Assembly: GCA_028826165.1 (NCBI GenBank) | Contig: JAPDFW010000044.1 | Coordinates: 658,774 to 722,773 of the forward strand | Source of the DNA: Anaeramoeba ignava | Lineage: Eukaryota; Metamonada; Anaeramoebidae | Length of the DNA: 64,000 nt | Direction: 5' to 3' | Shown here: positions 1 to 11,500 of the stretch, piece after piece | Layout: each line of letters opens with the position of its first letter | Position numbering within the stretch: the stretch's first letter is position 1 | The notes under the pieces: generated by a model | The model's database searches: none | What the model was told of the DNA's origin: nothing | The model's input: only the letters and a program-made list of their open reading frames with translations | Program-made: the position numbers and the translations under genes

Positions 1-1689
1 TATAAATAAATTTGTAAATAAATTTCTAAATAATTTATAAATAAATTTTTAAATAAATTTCAAATAATTTTATAAATAATTTTATAAATAAATTTTATAA
101 ATAAATTTATAAATAAATTTCTAAATAAATTTTAAATAAATTTCTAAATAAATTTTAAATAAATTTTAAATAAATTTATAAATAAATTTCTAAATAAATT
201 TATAAATAATTTTTATAAATAAATTTATAAATAATTTTATAAATAATTTTATAAATAATTTTATAAATAAATTTGTAAATAATTTTATAAATAAATTTTG
301 TAAATAAATTTATAAATAAATTTTAAATAATTTTTGTAAATAATTTTTATAAATAAATTTCTAAATAATTTATAAATAAATTTTTTAAATAATTTTTGTA
401 AATAATTTTTATAAATAAATTTCTAAAATAAATTTATAAATAATTTTGTAAATAATTTTATAAATAATTTTATAAATAAATTTTAAATAATTTTATAAAT
501 AATTTTATAAATAAATTTATAAATAAATTTCTAAATAAATTTATAAATAATTTTGTAAATAATTTTATAAATAATTTTATAAATATATTTTTAAATAATT
601 TTATAAAATAAATTTTTAAATAAATTTCAAATAATTTTATAAATAAATTTTGTAAATAAATTTTTATATAAATTTTTAAATAAATTTCTAACTAAATTTC
701 TAAATAAATTTATAAATAATTTTATAAATAATTTTTGTAAATAAATTTTAAATAAATTTTTAAATAAATTTCTAAATGAATTTTATAAATAAATTTTGTA
801 AATAATTTTATAAATAATTTTATAAATAATTTTATAAAATAATTTTATAAATAATTTTATAAATAAATAATTTTATAAATAAATTTATAAATAATTTATA
901 AATAAAATTTTAAAATAATTTTATAAATAAATTTTTAAATAAAAATAAAATTTTTAAATAATTTTTTTAAATAAATTTTATAAATAATTTTTTAAATAAA
1001 TTTTAAATAAATTTTTAAATAATTTTATAAATAATTTTGTAAATAAATTTATAAATAAATTTTATAAAATAATTTTATAAATAATTTTATAAATAAATTT
1101 ATAAAATAAATTTTAAATAAATTTAAATAAATTTGTAAATAATTTTATAAATAATTTTGTAAATAAATTTTATAAATAATTTTATAAATAATTTTATAAA
1201 TAAATTTTATAAATAAATTTATAAATAATTTTATAAATAATTTTATAAATAATTTTATAAATAAATTTTATAAATAAATTTTAAATAAATTTCTAAATAA
1301 TTTTATAAATAAATTTTTTAAATAAATTTTTAAATAAATTTTATAAATAAATTTATAAATAAATTTATAAATAATTTTATATTTAATTTTATAAATAATT
1401 TTATAAATAAATTTTTAAATAATTTTTTAAATAATTTTATAAATAATTTTATAAATAAATTTATAAATAAATTTATAAATAAATTTTTAAATAATTTTAT
1501 AAATAATTTTATAAATAAATTTTTAAATAATTTTATAAATAATTTTATAAATAAATTTTATAAATAAATTTCTAAATAAATTTTTAAATAAATTTTTAAA
1601 TAATTTTATAAATAATTTTATAAATAAATTTTTAAATAAATTTTTAAATAAATTTTTAAATAAATTTATAAATAAATTTTTAAATAAAT
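1..1689. repeat. AT-only degenerate tandem repeat, probably intronic
   Basis: Almost every base is A or T, built from short alternating units of the form taaataaattt and ataattttat with scattered single C or G. No conserved open frame is seen; short frames across it are low-complexity. It begins immediately after the apparent splice donor of the LIM exon at 1697, so the most economical reading is that it fills an intron of that minus-strand gene, running off the left edge of the window. Confidence 0.8.
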
Positions 1690-1696
1690 TTCTAAC

Positions 1697-1980
1697 TGAG
1701 GATGATAAGTTTTTTGAGTAGAAGTATGAATAACTTTTCCAATACAAAGACCACCACATCTAGTACAATAAAAATCAATATTTACACAAGAACGATGATA
1801 ATATTTTCCTTGATGTTCAACAACATCTCCAGAATCAATAATCCGATTGCAACCCTCACATCGATATTGAACATTGGTTTCAACAGCAATAGGTTTTGGA
1901 TCCGTTTTCCCAAGCATCGCAGAAAGTGTACTATCTGTATCATTCTTTTTAAATCTTGAACTCAAATATTCATAACTCAT
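1697..1980 (-). CDS. LIM-type zinc-binding protein, first exon only (partial)
   Basis: The start codon is at 1980. The product begins MSYEYLSSRFKK and carries two zinc half-sites: a C-x2-C, 17 residues, then H-x2-C, followed by another C-x2-C, 17 residues, then H-P-Q. This is LIM-like spacing, and LIM modules bind protein partners, often in cytoskeletal or signalling complexes. The last ligand of the second half-site is missing because the frame runs into the AT repeat. A donor reading GTTAGA follows position 1697 in phase 2, so the domain is probably completed by an exon outside the window. The divergent neighbour at 2163 shares a T-rich/A-rich promoter region. Family is fairly clear; gene identity is not. 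Confidence 0.6.
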
Positions 1981-2162
1981 TATTTTTTTTTTTGGAAATT
2001 TAAAAAATTTTTTTTAAAAAGAAAAAAAAAATGAAAAAAAAAAAAGCAAAAAAATATTTCATAAAATAAAATTGAAATAAATTGTTTCATTTTTTTTTTC
2101 CTTTTTTTTCTTTCTTTATTGCTTTCTTTCTTTTTAAATTTGTTACTTTTTTTTTTTATAAA
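1981..2162. promoter_or_regulatory. divergent promoter region, LIM gene / ankyrin-BTB gene 1
   Basis: This 182-nt gap between two divergent start codons holds the recurring element of this window on both strands. On the plus strand it is TTTCATTTTTTTTTTCC near 2085. On the minus strand it is TTTTTTCATTTTTTTTTTC, seen as its complement near 2020-2043. The rest is homopolymeric. Promoter function is inferred from its recurrence upstream of nearly every gene here. Confidence 0.45.
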
Positions 2163-5100
2163 ATGGATATTTGGGGAATTATTCAAGCAAATAAACTCGA
2201 TTCGTTAAAAAAAATTCAAACACTTTCAGAAAAACAATTAAGAAAAGATGAAAAACCTGTTTTAAATTTTGCGATCCAAAAAAAAGCAACAACGCAAATG
2301 ATTTTGAACTAATTTCCAAAGGAGCCAACCCGAATTCTGTTGATAATTTAAAGCGGAATTCACTTCAAATGGCGATTATGAACAAATCATCAAGTGAAAT
2401 GATTGAATTATTGATTTCAAAAGGAGCCTCAATCAACCAAAAGGACAAAAAAGGAAAAACAAGTGTTCATTATGCAGTAATTTATTTAGAAAACGAAAGC
2501 ACAATTGAGATTGTTGAGTATTTGATAGCAAAAGGAGGCGATATTAGGGCAAGAACAAACAAAAATGAAACAGCTTTGCATTTGGCTTGCCAGAAAAACT
2601 CTTTGAAAGTGATCCAATTCTTGATTCAAAAAGGAATCGACATCAACGCAAAAACAACCGAAAACGAAACAGCTTTACATTTTGCCTGCCAAAAAAATTC
2701 CGCTGAAGTTATTCGTTTTTTGATGGAAAAAGGAATCGACATCAACGCAAAAACAACCGAAAATAAAACAAGTCTTCATTTTGCCTGCCAAAATAATTCC
2801 CTTGAGATCATTAAGTACTTGATTGAGCAAAAGCTCGATCTCAAAGCCAAAACAAACCAAAACAAAAGTCTTTTGCATTTTGCCTGTGAGAGTAATTCGC
2901 TTGACGTGATCCAATTTTTGATTGAAAACGGGTTCCATGCCAATTCCCGTACAAAAAGCGATCAAACAGCGCTCCATTTTGCCTGCAAAAAAAACTCTCT
3001 TGATATCATCACCTTTTTGATTGAAAAGGGAGCAGATATAAATGCAAAAACAAAGGGGAACGAAACTGGACTTCATTTTGCCTGCCAAAAAAACTCTTTT
3101 GAGGTGATTCAATATCTGGTCTCGCAAAAAATAGATATCCACACAAAAACCGAAGCCAAAATGACTGCACTGCATTTCGCATGCAGATACAAACCGCTTG
3201 AGGTGATAAAATTTCTGATTTCCAAGGGGCTTGACATCAACGAAAAAACGGACGAGAATCAAAACCTTTTGCATTTTGCCTGTGAGAGTAACTCTCTTGA
3301 TGTGATCCAATTTTTAGTGTCAAAAGAGTTTGACATCAACGACAAAACTGACGAAAATAAAACCGCGTTGCATTTTGCGTGCGAGAACAATTCCTCGCTT
3401 CAAATTATCGAGTATCTCGTTGAGAAGGGTGGCGACATCACGGAAAAAACAAAGCAGAACGAAACAGTGCTACATTTTGCGTGCGAACACAACTCCTCGA
3501 TTCAGGTGATTCAATACTTGATTTCAAAAGGAAATGAGATCAACGCACAAACGGAAGAAAATATGACACCTCTCCATTTTGCCTGCCATAACAACTCTTT
3601 TGAGGTGATAAAGTATCTCGTTGAGAAAGGTGCAAATATCCAGGCAACAACAACATATGCAGAGACTGTGCTCCACTTTGCCTGTCAGAGTAATTCGCTT
3701 GATGTCGTGAAGTATCTTGTTGAGAAAGGTGCTGATCCAAACGCAAAAGCAGATTTCTACAAGAGATTCTCGCAAACACCGCTGCACGTTGCATGCAAGA
3801 GTAATCTTTTTGAGGTGATCGAGTATCTTGTTGAGCAGGGTGCTGAGATATTCGCCCGAACAAAATTCGATGAAACACCTTTGCACATCGCCTGTCAATA
3901 CAACTCCTTAAATGTCATCCAATATTTAGTTGAACAAGATGCCGATTACGATGCCGCGAAATTTCTCAACCAGACAGTGCTGCATCTTGCTTGCAAAAAC
4001 AACTCGCTCGATGTGGTGCAGTACTTGATTGAAAAAGGCGCCAATATAGACGCCAAAACGCGCAATGACGAAGAAACAATTCTTCATTTCGCGTGCAGAA
4101 GTAATTCGTTCGAAGTGATTGAATACTTGATTCAAAAGGGACTCGACATAAACGCCAAAACAAAAGAAGATCTGACGCCTCTGCACATTGCATGCAGAAG
4201 TAACTCCTTCAAGGTCATCAAGTTGCTAGTCGAGAAGGGAGTAAGCATCAACTCACTGACTAAGCAGAACCAAAATGCACTTCACATTGCCTGTCAAAAC
4301 AACTCTTTTGAAGTGATAAGATATCTTGTTGAGAAGGGGATCGACATCAATGCAAGAACAACCTATGGACAGACTGCACTGCATTACGCCTGTCAAAACA
4401 ACTCTTTTGAAGTAATCAAGTATCTTGTTGAGAAGGGACTTGACATGAACGCAAAAACAAACGGAAACGAATCAACGTTGCATTTTGCTTGTCAGTTCAA
4501 TACTTCATTTGAACTGATCAATCTTCTTATTGAAAAGGGTGCAGATTGCACTGAGAAAACAAACGAAAATCAAACCGCTGTGTATTTCGCCTGCAAAAAC
4601 AACCCTTCGCTAAGAGTGGTGAAGTTACTCGTTGAGAAAGGAGCAGATATCAACGAGAAAACCACAAAGAATGAAACAGTGCTTCATGTTGCCTGTCAAT
4701 TCAACTCGCCATTTGAGGTGATCAAGTACCTCGTTGAGCAAGGCGTCGACATCAATGCGAAGACAAAATTCGACCAAACCGCGTTGCAATTAGCCATCCA
4801 ATACAACTCTTTTGAGGTCGTTGAATATCTTATCGAGAACGGCGCGGATATCAACCAGAAAACAAGTGAAAACCAAACCGTTTTGCATATCGCTTGTCAT
4901 TACAACTTGCCCCCGAATGTTATTAAGCTATTGATTGAAAAGGGATCCAATGTCAACGCGAGAACAAACCGAAACGAAACGGCTTTGCACATCGCGTGCC
5001 AGAAAAACTCGATCGAGGTGATTGATTATTTGATCGAGAAAGGCGTGAATATCAACGAGAAAACAAACTATGATAAAACACCACTTTCCATTTCAATTGC

Positions 5101-5942
5101 ATATCGAAACCAGAATGCAGTGAGAATTCTGCTCAAGAATAACGCAAATGTTTTCGAACTGAAAAAAACAGAAATCACAAAGAGAATTCGTTAGTCTATT
5201 CAAAGAGGTGTATTCGATCAACGAAGACATGTTCAAGCTCTTCATCCGAAAAACATTTACAGACACAGAAATCGAATGCAATGACGGGTCTAAGTTTTTC
5301 GTTCACAAAATTATTCTTCTCACAAGATTTGACAACGAAGAATCGATATACCAAAAATTCGTTGAAATTTGCAAAGAAAAGCCCAAAGAAGACGTTCAAT
5401 TTGCAATCAATTTTCTTTACACTGGATTCCCCCATTTTATCCAAATTAGAAAAACAATTATGGAAGAAAAACTTGATACTTCTTATGAAATGGAAAAATT
5501 CCAGAAAGACCAGAAATCTTTGTGGAAAAAGAAAAAAACCCAAGTCAAGGCTTTATTCAAAGAAATCGGACTCAAATCCAAATGGGTTCATTCAAAACAA
5601 GGAAGAAAAGGTCTTCTCAAAGACTTGCATTCCCTTTATCATCAAGAATCAACAAAAGATTTCGCAATTCTTTTTGAAAAAGGAAAACAAATCAAAATTC
5701 ATAAAATAATTTTGGTTCTGAGAAGCGATTTATACAAAGGAATGTTCCAAAGCGTAAAAAAACAATCTAATCAAGTTTACGATTATTCCGGCAAATCTTA
5801 TGAATCTTTAAATCAAATGATCTATTATTTTTATCACGATGAATTTGATGAATCAAAGCTTAATCCACATATTATTGAAGAACTCGAAAATGTGAAAGAA
5901 TATTATAAATTAAATCCATCTTCAAATTTACATTTAAATTAA
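2163..5942 (+). CDS. ankyrin-repeat / double-BTB protein 1, with two apparent frame breaks
   Basis: About 28 ankyrin repeats of 33 residues run from 2163 to about 5160, most reading LHFAC-x-NS-(FL)-x-VI-x-(YF)L-(IV)-E-K-G. Two BTB-like domains follow, the second with the motif RSDLYKGMFQSV. Ankyrin and BTB domains are protein-binding modules, and BTB proteins often recruit cullin-3. Reading breaks twice. At the T4 run 2302-2305 one added T restores an ankyrin repeat (FELISKGANPN). At the A7 run 5162-5168 one removed A joins the array to the BTB part; a small intron starting GTGAGA near 5119 is an alternative. With both corrections the product would be about 1259 residues. The array has no intron and is visibly richer in G and C than its surroundings. 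Sequencing error, recent decay or an unusual splice cannot be separated by eye. Confidence 0.75.
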
Positions 5943-6047
5943 AAATGGATTTGATTTAATTTGATTTTTTTTTTCTTTTCTTTCTTCAAAAAGAAAATTT
6001 AAGTAAAAAATAATTTCCCAAATAATAAAAAAATTTTTTTATTATTT

Positions 6048-8474
6048 TTATTTTTCATTCTTTTTTAAATTTTCTTCAATTAATAAATCAAGAGAAGAAT
6101 CTTCATTTAATTGATAAAAAATAACAGCATCATCTAATTCTTTGAAAATTTCATTTGAAATATTTTTTGGTAATTCATCATGATAAATAAAATAAACAAA
6201 AGCATTAATAGCTTCTAATGATTTTTCACTGTAATCTGTAACTTGATTTGATTTATCATTCACAGATAAAAACATGCCTCTAAAAAGCTCACTTCTTGCA
6301 AGTAAAATTAGTTTGTGAACAGGAATAAATTGATCACCAACAAAAATCCGAAAATCTTTTGATTCTTCATCTTCATATAAATTTTTTAAATCGTAAAGTA
6401 TTCCATTTCTTCCAATTTTCAAAATGTACTCTTTATTTCCAATTTCCTCAAAAAATGTTTTTAATTCTTTAAAATATTTTGCTTCATATTTTCCTGTGTA
6501 AATAAAATACAATATTCTTTCTATGTCTTCCTCATTTCTAAGCAATAAAATGTTGATGAATTTTGTAAATGGAATGTTTTTTCCAATTCTGAATTGAACA
6601 TAAAGTTTGTGTATTCCTCGAATATATTTTCCTTTTTTAATTTCATAATCTGTTAGTTCTTTTCTTTCAAACAATATTTCCATGTCTCTAAATAAGGAAA
6701 TATGTGATTTTAAGTTCGGGATAATTGATTTGTTTCTTAATAAATCAATTGGTATTTTTCCCTTTTATTTTTTTTTTTTTAAAAATTTTCAATTTAAATG
6801 AACAATTTTTTTAAAAAAAAGTTGATCATTTTTTGATTTACACTCTTTTTTTTTTTTAAGAAATATTTAAAAAAAATCTTTAATTATTTTATAAAATATT
6901 TTCTTCTTACGTTCTAAATTTTCAAATTAATAATAAGAATAAAAAATAAATAATAAAAAATAATTAATAAAAAATAATTAATAAAAAATATTTATAATAT
7001 TTATAATATTTATAATATTTATAATATTTATAATATTTATAATATTTATAATATTTATAATATTTATAATATTTATAATATTTATAATATTTATAATATT
7101 TAACATTTTTAATATCCATTTTTGCTCCATAAGAAAGTAATAATTTCATAACATTTTCTTGTGTTTGAAAAATTATTGAAAGATGTAAAGGAGTTTGTCC
7201 CTAAATAATATAATTGAATTTATTATTTTTATTATTATTTTTTTCAATTCTAAATAAAAGAATTAATTACAGTCTAAAAAAAGAAAAAGAAAAAGAAAAT
7301 TTAAAGACAAAATAATTTGAAAAGAAGGAATCTATTTGAAAATTACTTTCTAACAAAAGGAAATTAAAATTAAAATTAAAATTTTGATTTTGATTTTGAT
7401 TTTGATTTTAATTTTAATTTTGATTTTGATTTTGATTTTAATTTTAATTTTGATTTTGATTTTGATTTTAATTTTGATTTTGGTTTTGATTTTGATTTTG
7501 ATTTTAATTTTGATTTTGATTTTAATTTTGATTTTGATTTTGATTTTAATTTTGATTTAAATTTTGATTTTGATTTTGATTTTGATTTTGATTTTGATTT
7601 TGATTTTGATTTTGATTTTAATTTTGATTTTGATTTTGATTTTAATTTTGATTTTAATTTTAATTTTGATTTTGATTTAAATTTTGATTTTAATTTTGAT
7701 TTTGATTTTGATTTTAATTTTGATTTTGATTTTGATTTTAATTTTAATTCATTTTAATTTTAATTTTAATTTTGTACATTTTGAATATTTGGATCTGCTC
7801 CAGAATCAAGCAGAAGTTTTACACATTCAAAATCACATTTATGCCAACAAGCAAAATGAAGAGGAGAGTAACCCTTTTAATTATTAATTAATTTTTAATT
7901 ATTAATTTTTAATTATCAATTTTTAATTATTAATTAATTATTAATTATTAATTTTTAATTATTAATTAATTATTAATTATTAATTTTCAATTATGATTTT
8001 AAATAAAAAAAATACTTTCTAAATTATTTAAAAAAATATTTCAAATTAAAAATTAAAAATTAAAAATTAAAAATTTAAAATTAAAAATTAAAATTACTTG
8101 CTAAATTTTTAATACAAAAAAAATTAATTGTTAAATTGATGTTTTTTTTTTTTGGTTTACATCAAATTGATTAACTAAACTTCCTGATTCTATTAATAAC
8201 TTAAACGTTGGTAATTTTTTTTTGGAAATACAAGCAAAATGAAGTAAACTATAACCCTAAATTTATAATTTATAATTATAATTTAAATTAAAAATTTTAT
8301 TAAAAAAAAATTACTTGCTAAATTTAAAATTTTTTTTTGGAAATTAAATTTTTGCTTTTTATAAATAAAAATAAATAATCTAACAAATAAAATATTTATA
8401 TTTTCTGAGTTAATTTGATTTTTAAGTGAAACTAAATCATCTTGAGTAAGAAATTGAAATAAAATTTGAGACAT
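6048..8474 (-). CDS. ankyrin / double-BTB protein 2, split by repeat-sized exons and 3-nt microexons
   Basis: Proposed exons on the minus strand: 8474-8385 (30 codons), 8256-8161, 7873-7778 and 7200-7105 (32 codons each, one ankyrin repeat each, starting G-Y/Q-S/T), and 6761-6048 (237 codons and TAA). Candidate one-codon exons lie between them at 8317-8315 (CAA), 8100-8098 (CAA), 8018-8016 (AAA), 7349-7347 (AAA), 7273-7271 (ACT), 6913-6911 (AAC) and 6844-6842 (AGT). Each of the last three gaps carries two, giving exactly the two residues needed between D/N and G in the ankyrin consensus (for example N-K-T-GQTPLH). The assembled protein is 370 residues. The last exon encodes two BTB-like domains with the motif ARSELFRGMFLSV. 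The gene is convergent with the ankyrin-BTB gene ending at 5942. The large exons are well supported; the microexons need RNA. Confidence 0.7.
6842..6913 (-). other. two candidate 3-nt exons (AAC at 6913-6911, AGT at 6844-6842)
   Basis: On the minus strand the sequence reads ATTTAG-AAC-GTAAGAAG, then 66 nt later AAAAAG-AGT-GTAAATC. They lie between the exon ending D-I-K-N and the exon starting G-K-I-P-I-D. Inserting N and S gives the usual D-x-x-G spacing of ankyrin repeats. The three introns created would be 191, 66 and 80 nt, normal for this window. Confidence 0.55.
6985..7104 (-). repeat. 9-bp tandem repeat inside an intron
   Basis: About twelve copies of a 9-bp unit (tataatatt in plus orientation) start right after the donor GTTAAA of the ankyrin exon 7200-7105. 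A reading frame through it gives only a Y-Y-K repeat and is not believed to be coding. Confidence 0.8.
7271..7349 (-). other. two candidate 3-nt exons (AAA at 7349-7347, ACT at 7273-7271)
   Basis: On the minus strand the sequence reads TTGTTAG-AAA-GTAATTTTC and, 73 nt later, TTTTTTAG-ACT-GTAATTAATT. Joined between the exon ending N-I-Q-N and the exon starting G-Q-T-P-L-H they give N-K-T-G-Q-T-P-L-H, a textbook ankyrin junction. Flanking introns would be 428, 73 and 70 nt. Confidence 0.6.
7371..7770. repeat. hexanucleotide repeat (ATTTTG/ATTTTA) in an intron
   Basis: About 400 nt of near-perfect 6-bp units lie wholly inside the 428-nt intron that follows the ankyrin exon 7873-7778. Units alternate between ATTTTG and ATTTTA. 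No gene is seen in it. Confidence 0.85.
8016..8100 (-). other. two candidate 3-nt exons (CAA at 8100-8098, AAA at 8018-8016)
   Basis: On the minus strand the sequence reads AAATTTAG-CAA-GTAATTTT and, 79 nt later, AATTTAG-AAA-GTATTTTT. They fall between the exon ending N-Q-F-D and the exon starting G-Y-S-P-L-H. The product reads F-D-Q-K-G-Y-S-P-L-H, restoring the two residues that ankyrin repeats carry between D and G. Flanking introns would be 60, 79 and 142 nt. Confidence 0.6.
8315..8317 (-). other. candidate 3-nt exon (CAA)
   Basis: The minus strand reads AAATTTAG-CAA-GTAATTTT between the donor GTTAGATT after the first exon (ending at 8385) and the exon starting at 8256. Introns would be 67 and 58 nt. 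Adding Q gives the same spacing between the first helix and the first LLHFA motif as in ankyrin-BTB protein 1. Only one such exon is seen here, against two in each later gap. Confidence 0.5.
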
Positions 8475-8555
8475 TTTATTTTTTGGAAATTTAAAAAAAA
8501 AAAAAGGAAAAAAAAAATGAAAAAAATTTTTTCATTTTTTTTTCTTTTTTAAAAA
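8475..8555. promoter_or_regulatory. palindromic bidirectional promoter, ankyrin-BTB 2 / focadhesin
   Basis: Only 81 nt separate the two start codons. The centre at 8526/8527 is an exact palindrome, TGAAAAAA then TTTTTTCA, extended on both sides by A-runs or T-runs ending in GG or C. Each arm is therefore a copy of the TTTTTTCATTTTTTTTTC element facing its own gene. If the A of TCA is the start site, leaders would be about 44 nt (minus) and 22 nt (plus). Confidence 0.5.
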
Positions 8556-11500
8556 ATGTTTTCTTCTTTTGAATTATTTAATATTTTTAAAAAAATTACA
8601 AATTATAAAAAAGAAGAGAAAAAAACAATTACAAATCAAATAAATTTTTTAAAACAAACTTTAACTGAAAAAAACCAAACTAATTCAGAATTAGCAATTG
8701 AATATTTATCAACTTTAGCAATTGAATATCCAAAAATATATTCATCTTCAAATTTTTTTCAAGATTTTACAGATTCAATTACAATTTTAAGTCATGGATC
8801 AATTTCTCTTGCAATTGAAAAATTAATATTTTCATTTCAACATAAAAAATACTCTCAAGATTTTAAATCATATTTTCCTTTTATTCAAATTTTCAATAAA
8901 AGACCCGAATGTTTTACTTTAATTGTCGACAATTTTTATCAATTTTGGATTCAAAATCAAAATCAGAATTTTTTCTTCCAATTTTTTAAACAAAATTCTC
9001 AATTATTTGCCCATATCTTTTCAAGAATCAATTTAAATCAAATACAAAATCAAGCTGTCAAATATTTACAATCAAAAATCAATACTTTTTTAGGGAAATC
9101 ACTCAATGAAGAAAATCACAAATTATTTGCTTCCTTTTTGATTTATTCCTCAAAATTCAAGCTTCTCAAAGAATCAGAAAAAAATCAATTTGCAAAAAAA
9201 AGAATGAAAAAATATGATAATAGCAATATAAATATTGAGTTTGTGGAGCTTATTGATAATATTCTTTTGTTGGAAAATTTGCAAACACGTATTCAAACAC
9301 GCATTTTTATTTTGGAAATGTGCATTTATATTGATATCAATATCCCAAATCCAGACCAATTTTCAATCTCTATTTTGCAATTATTAAAAAACTACCCACA
9401 AGAAATTCTCTCTAAACCATCAAAAGCAACACTTTATCAAATTAATTCATATATTCTTTTATTATCTGCTCTAATTTTCATGTCAAAATCTCTTCAGGAA
9501 AAACATATATTAGTTTCTTTACTGCAGAATTTTCTTTGTGAAATTTCACCAGAAAAAATATCCAAAACAATTTTGTTTGTTGCATTAATGCCTGTGATCG
9601 ATTTTTCTTTCCATTCTCCCTCCAATTTGAAATCACAACAACTCACAAATAAATGCTTGTTGAGAATCCAAGAACTTATTCATTCAAAAGAACAATTCCA
9701 AAAACCTCATCATCAATTTGTCACAAAATTGCTACTTGATAATATTCATCTCAATTATTTGGCGCAAAAAATCGGATTGTATGAGATTTACCAACTTTAT
9801 AATTTTTTCCACATTATCGAAAAGGCTTTTTCTGGAGATGAAAATGTTTTATTTCCTCTTCAAAAAATGTTGCGAAAAATGGAAATGGAAAAATATTCAT
9901 CAAATCTTAGCAATTTTGGTTTCTGTTGTGTATCACTTTGTATTTCATCACTTACTTTCCATCCTGATCAAAATATACGAGGCTTTGCTTTTGATACAAT
10001 TCAAAATATTCTCGTTTATTTGGGAGAAAAAACAGAATTTCTGTTTCCTTTATTACTTCATCATTTGCAAAGGGAAGAAGAGCCCAAATTGACTAATTTG
10101 ATCATGAATTTACTTCCGAGTTTCGCTTCCCATAAAAATTACACGCTCCAAGTTGTTCGGAGCGTTGATACCTTTTTCACTTCAAAAAACATCTCTTTGA
10201 AATCAAGTGCATTGATTTTAGCATCCAAAATATTTGAAAGAAACAACAGAACATTTTCCAAGCTCGAGGTTATGATTCGCAAAATTGCAGATCTACAAAA
10301 TGATTTCGTAGATCAACAACAATCACTCGAGCTCAAAATTGGTGTTATTCAAGCAATAAAAATGGTGTGTCAAACAGACGAAGAAAAAGGAATCGGCTTT
10401 TTTGGACATCATCTCAAGAATGATTTATGAGGAAAAAAATCCCAGCGTATCTGCTTTAGGGATTGAGTGTGTCCAAATTCTCTGCGAAAAGGAAGAACTT
10501 GATTTCATTTTGGTTTGGAGTGTTTTATCAAGAAAATTATTTAAAACTGAAGAAAATTTAATAAATATAACAAAATTAACGGAATTGGATGGTTTGATTC
10601 TTGAAAAATTGGCAAGTTTATGGGGATGTGGAGCTGAAGTAAAAGTAGAAATACCCGATGAATCTCGCCAAATTGAAGCGAGTGAAAAATACATTATTGT
10701 GAAAAATATTCTTGATCTTTTATGGGAATGCATCAAAAACGATTACCCTCTTTATATTCGCGAATCAAGTTGCAAATCACTGGAAACATTTTTGCTAGTC
10801 AATGAGAAAATGTTTTTCCATTCGCTTCTTGATTTCGAGGATTTTGATGAAAAAATTACTTTGTTGTTTGAAGGAGTTTATAATTCAAAAACAGAAAATT
10901 TTTCTTCATTATGCGCCAATCTAATCAACCACGAGTATAAAGTCACACGAGGATATAGAAACCAAGAAGACACATCAAGATCTCAAGAATCACTTACAAA
11001 AGCCATGAAAATCCTCAAGGAAATATCATCATTAGTATACCAAAAATATTTAGATTCAAACAACACTATTTGCCAAGGAATTATTTTTATTGACCCCATT
11101 TTATTATTAAGAAGGGAAAACAACCCTTCAATGGATTTTTCTTTGTCGGATTTAACCAATGATTTAGTTTGCAATGATTGGATTTTGCAATTTTTTGGTT
11201 TTTTTGGATGGCCGCTTTTTATGAAAAGATATACTGATTCTCAAATTGAGAATAATACCCAAAAATCAGGATTTGATTTGAAGGATAATTTGGAAGCGAT
11301 AGAATCGATTTTTGAGGAATTAAAGCAGACTGAAAAAACACAAAAAAATAACTCAAAATCAGTCAATTCAATGATGGCCATTTCATCGCTTTCATATTCG
11401 TTTTTTTCATCACTTAATTCTGGGTTTTTGAATATGGAATACAACGCAAAACTTGATGATATTTATCATTTTATGATGGATGTTTTCCAGAATCAAGAAA

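Noticed and set aside
2675..4193. Long minus-strand open frames opposite the ankyrin array
   Set aside because: They are shadows of the repeat on the other strand, sharing its 99-nt period; no start context or domain.
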